From the NCBI GenBank assembly GCA_951813855.1, contig OX638380.1:1628876-1692875 (forward strand): 64,000 nucleotides of DNA, in the 5' to 3' direction. Below, one piece after another: positions 57,850 through 64,000 of the stretch; within the stretch, counting starts at the first letter, position 1, and the number at the start of each line of letters is the position of its first letter. Below the pieces are notes generated by a model. It ran no database searches. It was not told where the DNA came from and saw only the letters and a program-made list of their open reading frames with translations. The stretch is from an uncultured Verrucomicrobiae bacterium. Lineage in GTDB: Bacteria; Verrucomicrobiota; Verrucomicrobiia; Limisphaerales; AAA164-E04. Position numbers and translations under genes: made by a program.

Positions 57850-59664
57850 ATGCAACCCGAACCACCCCCGGAACCCTACGCAATCGGTATCGAATGCGGC
57901 GGCACCCGCACTACGGTCATCACCCTGAAAGAAAACGGCAGACCAAGCCCCCAAGCAGAGTTGCCGGCCGCAAATCTGAGACTGATCGACGACGCCTACC
58001 TGCGTGGCATGTTCGAAACCATAGCCAGACGACATCCCCATCCCGCCGCCGTGGGAATCGGCATGGCCGGAATCAGGACCGACGAAGATCGCCACCGAGT
58101 CCGCCGACAGCTTTGGTCGGTTTGGCCCGCCGCCAAAATCTATCCGACCGACGATCTGGAAAGCGCTCTGGAAGGCCTGCCCGAAGAATCCGACGAATCC
58201 GAAGCGCACATCCTTATCATCGCCGGTACCGGTGCGTCTTGCCTCGGCCGGGATATTAGGGGACGAGAAGCTCGCGTTAGCGGCTGGGGTCACATTTTAG
58301 GCGACGAATGCGGCGGCTACGGCATCGGGCTGGCCGGTTTGAAAATACTGGTTCGGGAAGCCGACCAGATCGGCAAACCCTCCCGGTTGCTGCAGAAGAT
58401 CTTGAACAACCGGGATTTGAAATCGCCTGATCAACTGATCCAGTGGATCCAAACGGCTTCGAAAACCGATATCGGCGACGTAGCCATCGATATCTTTTCT
58501 GCATGGCGACGCGGTCACGCCGCTTGCACAGCCCTCATCGAGCACACCATCCGGCATCAAATAGAAGACGCCCAGGCTTGCGTTCGCCGCCTCGAATCGC
58601 CGTCGAGAGTGCGTTTTATCCTCAACGGCGGATGCTTCAGTCGGCAAAAAGCCTATCGCGCCGCCATCGCCGAACGACTGGAAAAATTATCGAAACATTA
58701 CACGGTGGCCTCCGGCCTGCCTAACGGCGCTTTGGGCGCCGCTCGCCTCGCCTGGCGCAAGGGAGCCTCTAAAAGAACCCGCTCGAAACCCGAAAGCGAA
58801 CAAGACGCGAGCCGCCGGATACCGATCCGGACGTCGCTGTCGCCCACCGAGGAACGCCATCCGAAATCGATGTCGCTCGATCGTCTTTCCATCCAGGAAG
58901 GAATCGAACTGATGGCCGCCGAAGACGCCCGGTTGCCTCCGGCGATTCTGACCCAAACCGCGCCGATCGAAAAAACGATCCGATGGGTGACTCGGAGCCT
59001 CAAGTCCGGCGGGCGATTGTTTTACTTCGGGGCCGGCACTAGCGGACGGTTGGGCGTACTCGACGCCAGCGAATGTCCCCCGACTTTTCGCACCGAACCG
59101 GAGCTCGTCCAGGGAATCATCGCAGGCGGCGACACGGCGCTAAGACGTTCCGTCGAAGGTGCCGAGGACAGCTTGGCGGCTGGAATTTCGGAAATCGAAG
59201 ACCGGAACGTCACGGACCGCGATACCGTCGTCGGAATCGCCGCCAGCGGGCGCACGCCCTTCGTGTGGGGCGCATTAACCGCGGCTCGAGACGCGAGCGC
59301 CAAAACCGTCTTGCTGACGTTCAATCCCCACCTTCGATTCGGGCGCGGTTATAAACCTCATGCCGTCATCTGTCCCGACACCGGACCGGAAATCCTGACG
59401 GGATCCACTCGGCTCAAATCTGGAACCGCCACCAAAATGATCCTCAACATGATCACCACTCTCGCCATGGTGCGCCTGGGCAAGGTCATCGAAAACTTGA
59501 TGGTCGATCTGAACCCCAATAACGAGAAACTACGAGAAAGAGCCGTTCGGATTCTCTCGACTCTGACGCGGGAACCTCCGGAAACAACCTTGAAGGCGTT
59601 GGAGGCCAACGACTGGCAAGTCAAACGCGCCTATCGGCAATTGCAAGTTCGTCGTACCCGCTAA
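57850..59664 (+). CDS. Bifunctional amino-sugar kinase (BadF/BadG type) fused to MurNAc-6-phosphate etherase
   Basis: Residues ~1-300 are a BadF/BadG/BcrA-family sugar kinase: GIECGGTRTTVITL (phosphate 1), GIGMAGIRTDEDR, IIAGTGASCLGRD (phosphate 2), GWGHILGDECGGYGIG and LNGGCFSRQKAY. A basic linker (~300-335, rich in R, K and S) leads to a complete MurQ-like SIS domain: YFGAGTSGRLGVLDASECPPTF (with the catalytic Glu), SVEGAED, GIAASGRTPFV, LTGSTRLKSGTATKMILNM and LMVDLNPNNEKLRERAVRI. The kinase would phosphorylate MurNAc or GlcNAc and the etherase would cleave D-lactate from MurNAc-6-P. Such a fusion would couple two steps of cell-wall amino-sugar recycling. ATG 57850 is chosen because it abuts the domain. 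Confidence 0.88.
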   Translation: MQPEPPPEPYAIGIECGGTRTTVITLKENGRPSPQAELPAANLRLIDDAYLRGMFETIARRHPHPAAVGIGMAGIRTDEDRHRVRRQLWSVWPAAKIYPTDDLESALEGLPEESDESEAHILIIAGTGASCLGRDIRGREARVSGWGHILGDECGGYGIGLAGLKILVREADQIGKPSRLLQKILNNRDLKSPDQLIQWIQTASKTDIGDVAIDIFSAWRRGHAACTALIEHTIRHQIEDAQACVRRLESPSRVRFILNGGCFSRQKAYRAAIAERLEKLSKHYTVASGLPNGALGAARLAWRKGASKRTRSKPESEQDASRRIPIRTSLSPTEERHPKSMSLDRLSIQEGIELMAAEDARLPPAILTQTAPIEKTIRWVTRSLKSGGRLFYFGAGTSGRLGVLDASECPPTFRTEPELVQGIIAGGDTALRRSVEGAEDSLAAGISEIEDRNVTDRDTVVGIAASGRTPFVWGALTAARDASAKTVLLTFNPHLRFGRGYKPHAVICPDTGPEILTGSTRLKSGTATKMILNMITTLAMVRLGKVIENLMVDLNPNNEKLRERAVRILSTLTREPPETTLKALEANDWQVKRAYRQLQVRRTR

Positions 59665-59960
59665 CCCAAATTTTCCCGCCACGGCACTCAACCCAGACAG
59701 CAATTACCTTCTAATCCCCGGAAACCAACGGCTGTTGTCACGGTCGAGGCGATCAGTCAATTCAATGCTCTGTCTTCGAATCTGGCCTCAGTTTCACCCG
59801 TCACTGACTCGCCTGACGATTTTCATCAGGATCAAATCAGTTCCCAAGTGCCGATGGCTCCTGGCGCGAACCCGATTAAGCCGCCCCCAATTCCCGATCG
59901 CTTGGGGCGTCGTTCCATAATCGCTCGAATCGATGCCGGAGTCATCTCTGCCGTTATTCG
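59665..59960. other. Intergenic stretch before the repeat cluster
   Basis: No gene is supported. The segment ends at the first type A repeat. A weak minus-strand open frame (59794-59988) is mostly repeat-derived at its start. Confidence 0.4.
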
Positions 59961-60100
59961 TCACGTTATTTCGGGTGAAATTTTTCACATTAATCCGGAA
60001 GTTATTTGGGGAGGATCAGCCAGAAATGACGACCGATTCTCAACGGGCAACGGTTTTATTAATTGACTGCTTGGAAAAGAAAATTCGGTTGGGATTCGGG
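59961..60100 (+). repeat. Dispersed repeat, end type A, copy 2
   Basis: This matches 3203-3345 block by block: TTATTTCGGG, TTTCACATTAATCCGG, GTTATTTGGGGA, TGACGACCGATT, TCAACGGGCAA and ATTGACTGCTTGGAAAAGAAAA, then TTGGGATTCGGG. The minus strand reads RINVKNFTRNNVTNN. Its order relative to the Toprim remnant is the same as at 3.2-3.9 kb. Confidence 0.75.
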
Positions 60101-60152
60101 GTGTTATTTACCACATTATTTCGTGCGATATTTTCCATATTAATCCGGGCGC
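60101..60152 (+). repeat. Dispersed repeat, end type A, copy 3
   Basis: GTTATTTACCACATTATTTC followed by GTGCGA and CATATTAATCCGGGCG closely matches the reverse complement of 4424-4475. Further similarity continues to about 60240 (GTGACCATGG, ACTGCTTGAAAAAGAAAA), matching 4330-4380 inverted. Confidence 0.65.
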
Positions 60153-60264
60153 TTTGGAAAGGGAGTTGTCGCTGAACCGATCGAAAGCTGAAAGTGACCA
60201 TGGCAGCGATAAAGGACTGCTTGAAAAAGAAAATTCGACTATTTGACTAAGTTGAAAAAGGCGA

Positions 60265-60630
60265 ACTAAAATCGAGAGTTTTGCCTCATTGAGGAACTCG
60301 TTCCAATCTTTGGCTCCCAAGAGGTCTCAGGCGTTGGGCGTGCGGGTGGTTGGGCCAGAAACGAGCGGCGCAGCGAGCGCCACCATCCTCGGCCTTGAAG
60401 GCACCAAGGAGTCGTTTCAGATTCCCCCGTTTGAGTCCATTGGGGAGGCATTGGGAAGGACCGGCGGTGGAGAAGAAGCCGGTTCCGCCGGCGGGGTGAA
60501 GCGGAGATCGATTGACGGCTCACCAGAACCTGCAGCGATGCTGACAAGAACCTCGGGCCATGGCTCGGAAGAGCGTGCCGATAAAAGTCGGCAAAGATCA
60601 ATCCCCATTGCTGACAACTGGAGACTGGCC
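60265..60630 (-). pseudogene. Toprim/DUF3991-type protein remnant, third copy
   Basis: The minus strand reads FRAMARGSCQHRCRFW, a TGA stop, then a shortened and drifted stretch, then LLGAFKAEDGG (FDAD degraded), AARFWPNHPHAQRLRPLG and, after a one-base shift, GAKDWNEFLNEA. The Toprim acidic residues are lost and about 50 codons are deleted relative to 3350-3946. It is clearly inactive. It lies between repeats of type A and type B, as does the copy at 3.35-3.95 kb. Confidence 0.65.
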
Positions 60631-60660
60631 GCCCAAGAGGGCGGGCGTGGTCAGATATGA

Positions 60661-60716
60661 TCCGAAATAATCTGAAAGAATAACTGCACGATTTCCCGAA
60701 ATAATGTGGAAATAAC
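60661..60716 (-). repeat. Dispersed repeat, end type B, inverted copy
   Basis: The reverse complement contains TTATTTCGGGAAATCGTGC, AGTTATTCTTTCAG and TTATTTCGGA, matching 3950-3990. It abuts the gene tail at 60718-60756, giving a sharp junction between the repeat element and unrelated coding DNA. Confidence 0.65.
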
Positions 60717-60717
60717 A

Positions 60718-60756
60718 CACAAGGAAGCGTTGGGGTTATTGCAACGGTATTCATAA
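60718..60756 (+). pseudogene. 12-codon 3' tail of a gene, duplicate of the one at the right edge
   Basis: The sequence encodes HKEALGLLQRYS and then TAA. Its first 29 bases match 63972-64000 at 26 positions, in the same frame as the large open gene there (HKEALDLLQR). Only the very end of the gene is left here, cut off by the type B repeat. Confidence 0.6.
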
Positions 60757-60905
60757 ATCAAAAGGGGATTGCGGATCTTGCCACCCAATTTCCCTTTGGA
60801 CCGGCGAAAATCTAGCGATAATGCAGGGAATGGTGAGTGCGAGAGAAGCCGAACCGGGCGCGAACGCGAATACCGGAACCGAGCAATGAGCGAAGATAAG
60901 ATTCG

Positions 60906-61628
60906 ATGAATGTCAATTCCGCCACCGAGTGTACCGACGCCACCTGGAATCCGGTGACCGGGTGCACCAAAATCAGCCAGGGTTGCGATCGGTGTTACGC
61001 CGAACGCTTCGCGGAACGCTGGCGCGGCGGGCCGGGCTATGCCTATGAGCAGGGTTTCGATTTGCAGCTGTGGCCGAACCGGTTGGATCAACCGTCCCGG
61101 TGGCGGAAACCGCGGAAGATCTTCGTCAATTCGATGAGCGATTTGTTCCACAAGGATATCGAGCGGGGTTTCCTCGATCGGATCTTCGACACGATGGAAC
61201 AGGCGGACTGGCACCGGTATCAGATTTTGACCAAACGCAATTCCGCGATGCGGGATTATCTGCGGGCAAGGTATGCGGATCGCCGAGCGCCCGACCACAT
61301 TTGGTGCAGCGTGACGGTCGAAGATCAGCGGGCGGCCCAGCGGATCGAACATTTGCGCGATGCTCCGGCGGGCGGGCGATTCCGGTCGCCGGAACCGCTT
61401 TTGGGGCCGCTGGACGCGCTCGATTTGAGCGGCATATCGTGGGTGATCGCCAGAGGCGAAAGCGGGCCGGGCGCCCGGCCCCTGAAAAAAGCCTGGATCT
61501 TGCCGATTCGCGATCGGGGCGTCCGCTTCGGCGTTCCCTTTTTCTTCAAACAGTGGGGCGTACGAACGCCAAAGGCCGGCGGCCGAGAACTCGACGGCCG
61601 CGTGCATGACGGCATGCCGGGGTTCTGA
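60906..61628 (+). CDS. DUF5131 (phage Gp37/Gp68-like) protein
   Basis: The N terminus has the hallmark cysteine cluster: Cys9 and then Cys20, Cys27 and Cys30 in TGCTKISQGCDRCYAERF. KIFVNSMSDLFHKDI, RYQILTKRNSAMRDYL, DHIWCSVTVEDQRAAQRIEHL, WVIARGESGPGARPL and PFFFKQWG are also classic Gp37/Gp68 segments. The family is predicted to bind an iron-sulfur cluster and is distantly like radical-SAM proteins; its activity is unknown. It occurs in phages and mobile islands. It is 26 bases upstream of the AAA ATPase gene on the same strand. GC content and codon use match neighbours. The start ATG 60906 lacks a strong ribosome site. Confidence 0.85.
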   Translation: MNVNSATECTDATWNPVTGCTKISQGCDRCYAERFAERWRGGPGYAYEQGFDLQLWPNRLDQPSRWRKPRKIFVNSMSDLFHKDIERGFLDRIFDTMEQADWHRYQILTKRNSAMRDYLRARYADRRAPDHIWCSVTVEDQRAAQRIEHLRDAPAGGRFRSPEPLLGPLDALDLSGISWVIARGESGPGARPLKKAWILPIRDRGVRFGVPFFFKQWGVRTPKAGGRELDGRVHDGMPGF

Positions 61629-61654
61629 TTTCGGCGGGACGTGCACGGTAAGGA

Positions 61655-63083
61655 ATGAAAGATTGGGGATTGAAAAAATGGTTTGATCGCCGCTTTCGGA
61701 AAGCGCGAAAGAGTTTGCCGCCGGGACCGGACCTGGAATTGATAAAAATATTCGCTTGCGCCCGGGATCGGGATTGGCCCGATATTTTCGTCGGGCGGAG
61801 GGAGGAAATCGGAATTGTGGAAGAGAGTTGCCGCTTTGCGCTCCGTAATTGCCGGAAGGGTAATGCAACGGCCGGCAACATCGTGATTTTTTCCGGCGCG
61901 CCGGGTTCCGGAAAAATTTCGTTGTTGGAGCATTTCTCCAAAGCCTGGCAGGGAAAATCCGACCCCTTGGTAGTGTCGGCGCCGTGTCATTTTCCGGAAA
62001 ACGAAGCTCGGCTCGCGGGAAAAATCGGGAGTCGCGTAGTACCGGAGAAAGCGGATAACGACGAGCGCGGCACGGTGAAGCCCCGGCAAGGCGGATTGAG
62101 TATATCGAGCATCGGAGAACTCGATTTTTTGTCCTCGACAGGCAAGTCGGGGATCAAGCCGGATTTCGAGAAACTGGCTAAATGGATGCCGAGGGAACGG
62201 TGGGATCGCCCGGTCTGCCTGGTGATCGACGAGATCCAGAACGTTACGCCGGAGAGCCGGAACTGCCTCAATCTGCTTCATTTGGGCGAACACGGTTTGC
62301 CGATCGTTCTAGTCGGCGCGGGACTCGCCGATTCGGTCAAGAAAATCGAGAGCGCCTTGGCGCCGCGATTGTCGGCGATCAACAAACGGACGCTCGGCGC
62401 CTTGGCGCCCGACGAAGTACAATCCTGCTTGCAACAAATGTTCGATTTGTGCCGGATCGCATATGATTCTCGGGAATTGAAATCGCTCGCTGCCGGATTG
62501 ACGAAGCGGTCGGAAGGCTGGCCGCAACATATGCGTACCGAAGCAGCGGCTTTGTTCACTGAATTGGATAAAACCCGGGGCCGCCTGAAGGCGATCGATC
62601 GCGCCGCCGTCGTTCGAGCGGCGCGGGGGTTCAGGCGAAACAGTTATCTGGCTCGGCAAAGCGACGAGATGCGGGACCGGGCCGATCGATCTGGTGGCGC
62701 GGGTGTTGAAAACGATGCCGGAAGGCGGCGAAACCAGGCAAGGGATGGTGCGCCGAATCGCCGAGCAAGCGAAGGTAACGGGACCGGAACCGCACGGTTT
62801 GCCGCCGGGTATGAGTCCCGAAGGTTTTTTGGATCATTTGATTCACCGGGGAATTTTCCAGCTCGAAATGACCAACATACTCAGTTGCCCGATTCCGAGT
62901 TTGCGCTCCTGGCTCATTGCCCAGGAAGAAGGGGCGAAACAAAAAACTTCAACGACTCGTTCGAAAATTCGTTCCGGGAAGCGAACGGTACGCCAGACGT
63001 CGCGGCGAACGGCGGCCGCGAAATCGGCGGCGGCACGAAAGTCGGTCCGGCGTCCGAAAAAGGATCGCGGGAACGAACGGTAA
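61655..63083 (+). pseudogene. AAA-type ATPase, frameshifted and with an altered Walker A
   Basis: From ATG 61655 (TAAGGA just upstream) the protein shows IFVGRREEIG, Walker A GAPGSGKIS, Walker B VCLVIDEIQNVTPESR, sensor-like VLVGAGLADS and SEGWPQHMRTEAAAL, the pattern of AAA_16-type ATPases of mobile islands. Walker A carries Ile where Thr or Ser is needed after Lys. Near 62665-62690 the frame breaks. Deleting one G in the GGG at about 62669 would give GPIDLVARVLKTMPEGGETRQGMVRRIAEQA and continue to the stop at 63083, with a basic Ala/Lys/Arg tail. Both lesions suggest loss of function, although a sequencing error is possible. It follows DUF5131 closely. Confidence 0.72.
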
Positions 63084-63087
63084 ACGG

Positions 63088-63249
63088 ATGGCTTCGGGGC
63101 AGCGGCCGCTTTCGACGGCAGAATTGGTGTGGGACGGCACGGGACGGTCGGCGACGCAGGAACAGACGAGCTTGACGGGTTGGAAACGCTGGGAAGCGGA
63201 CGCCCGGCGCGGGAAACCGGTTCCGAAACCGGAAGAACCGGGGAACTGA
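63088..63249 (+). CDS. Possible small protein, 53 aa
   Basis: ATG 63088 lies five bases after the stop of the ATPase frame and encodes MASGQRPLSTAELVWDGTG... ending KPEEPGN. The sequence is polar, with a tryptophan-containing middle (TGWKRWEADARRG). I see no family or motif. Position and clean ends favour it slightly; it could also be background. Confidence 0.35.
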   Translation: MASGQRPLSTAELVWDGTGRSATQEQTSLTGWKRWEADARRGKPVPKPEEPGN

Positions 63250-63308
63250 CTGACAAAGAATACGCTAGCCGCCTCGACGACGTGGAATTTGGATAGTTGA
63301 GTATGTAA

Positions 63309-64000
63309 TCCCCCTTTAGATTCTCTCCGCTCGAACCGAATACTTCTTCTTCCTCTGCCGACCTGTCCTTGTGGAAAGTCGATCATCTAACGCAACTCCG
63401 GTTTCTCGTGTCGCCGACTCACCAGGAACTTCCTTTTCCCGTCCCGCCCGAACGCGAACCACATAAAACCGCCCTTCGCCGAAAAATGCGGCAGTGGCGG
63501 AGCACTCTGTTTTATTCGCAGGAAATGAGATGGAACGCACATGCCGTGATCGCGGCGCGCACCAAGGATGACGCAATGGGAGGCCGAAGCTGGGCCGCGT
63601 TTCAGTTTGATTCCGAACGGGTTTGCCGGGCTTTCATGTTGTGGGCGAATTCGACGCTCGGCATGATGGTTCATTGGACGCGGGGATCGCGAACCGACGC
63701 TGGGCATTCGACCGGTCGAGTCGGAGCGATTACTAAAATGCCATGTCCCCGGCTAAGCGATTTGCCATCCGACCAACTGGACTTCGCAGTGCGGCGGTAC
63801 CAGGAACTGGAACGAAAGGAATTGTTAGATGCTTGCCAAGCGCACGCCGATCCCGGGCGGCACGAAATCGACGATGCGGTCTGCCGAATGTTCGGTTGGC
63901 CGGATTCGATAGCGGGAGTGATCAAACGTTTGCGTTATAGGTGGTGCCGCGAACCTTCGGTGCACGGCGGACACAAGGAAGCGTTGGATTTGTTGCAACG
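63309..64000 (+). CDS. C-terminal part of a large protein resembling DNA-methylase-associated proteins (runs off the window)
   Basis: The frame is open from just after TAA 63306 to the window end (about 230 codons) with no good start; the first ATG is at 63486. It reads LYSQEMRW-like LFYSQEMRWNAHAVIAA, MGGRSWAAFQF, RAFMLWANSTLGMMVHW, GHSTGRVGAITKMPCPRL, LLDACQAHADPGRHEIDDAV and WCREPSVHGGHKEAL. These segments are, from memory, those of the C terminus of ~1000-residue proteins found with DNA-methylase/ATPase islands. The N-terminal bulk is missing in this window, so the gene is probably 5'-truncated. The end is predicted just beyond the edge because its tail matches 60718-60756. Function is uncertain. 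Confidence 0.55.

Noticed and set aside
60651..61868. 405-codon minus-strand frame opposite DUF5131
   Set aside because: The DUF5131 motifs on the plus strand are decisive; the minus frame crosses the repeat junction and shows no motif.
1..64000. CRISPR arrays, tRNA and rRNA genes
   Set aside because: I looked for regular spacers, T-loop motifs and rRNA-like blocks and saw none; a weak tRNA could be missed by eye.

Overview
The window looks like a chromosome segment of a bacterium of the PVC group. Two cassettes pair a large DUF1549/DUF1553 planctomycete-type cytochrome with a Tat-exported DUF1501 protein, there are several secreted sugar-dehydrogenase/cytochrome c proteins, and a MoxR-DUF58-BatA-VWA operon. 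The C-terminal domain of the 880-residue dehydrogenase (a DxDxD-type stretch followed by an 'FYR' end) is of a kind I associate with Verrucomicrobiota. Verrucomicrobiota is therefore my best guess, with Planctomycetota as the alternative. No rRNA, tRNA or CRISPR array was seen.

Layout. 1-2.7 kb: two related genes for secreted helical proteins of unknown function, with a decayed third copy between them. 2.7-4.6 kb: gene graveyard with repeats, a broken Toprim/DUF3991 gene and a transposase fragment. 4.6-13 kb: mtnA, DUF1501 and DUF1549/1553 genes, a PhoX-like DUF839 protein and a lipoprotein SCO/CusF copper protein. 13-18 kb: insertion-sequence zone (IS66 remnant, intact IS with 744-aa transposase, second Toprim remnant, broken transposase). 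18.1-19.3 kb: low-GC islet with a 45-aa and a 343-aa membrane protein, followed by an intrinsic terminator. 19.4-25.8 kb: moxR-DUF58-batA-VWA/GATase operon. 25.8-38 kb: serine hydrolase, sugar dehydrogenase, O-antigen-ligase-like protein and methyltransferase pair, hexapeptide acyltransferase, zinc-ribbon protein, M16 protease, Fic protein. 38-57.5 kb: a long minus-strand gene train (small ORF, mnmE, Nramp-like transporter, membrane protein, M13 protease, two tandem dehydrogenase/cytochrome genes both interrupted, a 1380-aa DUF1549/1553/LamG protein, DUF1501). 57.8-59.7 kb: an amino-sugar kinase fused to MurQ etherase. 59.7-64 kb: a second graveyard with the same repeats and Toprim remnant as at 3-4.5 kb, then DUF5131, a broken AAA ATPase, and the C-terminal part of a large protein resembling DNA-methylase-associated proteins running off the right edge.

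How it fits together. Much of the window encodes envelope and extracellular oxidative functions: cytochrome/DUF1501 pairs, PQQ-type dehydrogenases, proteases, MoxR/VWA machinery and peptidoglycan amino-sugar recycling. The accessory parts are decayed mobile DNA. The points most worth a second look are the paired graveyards with shared repeats and Toprim remnants, the DUF5131-AAA unit flanked by copies of the same gene tail, the kinase-MurQ fusion, and a tandem dehydrogenase gene whose three frameshifts all fall in homopolymers, which also raises a question about assembly quality.
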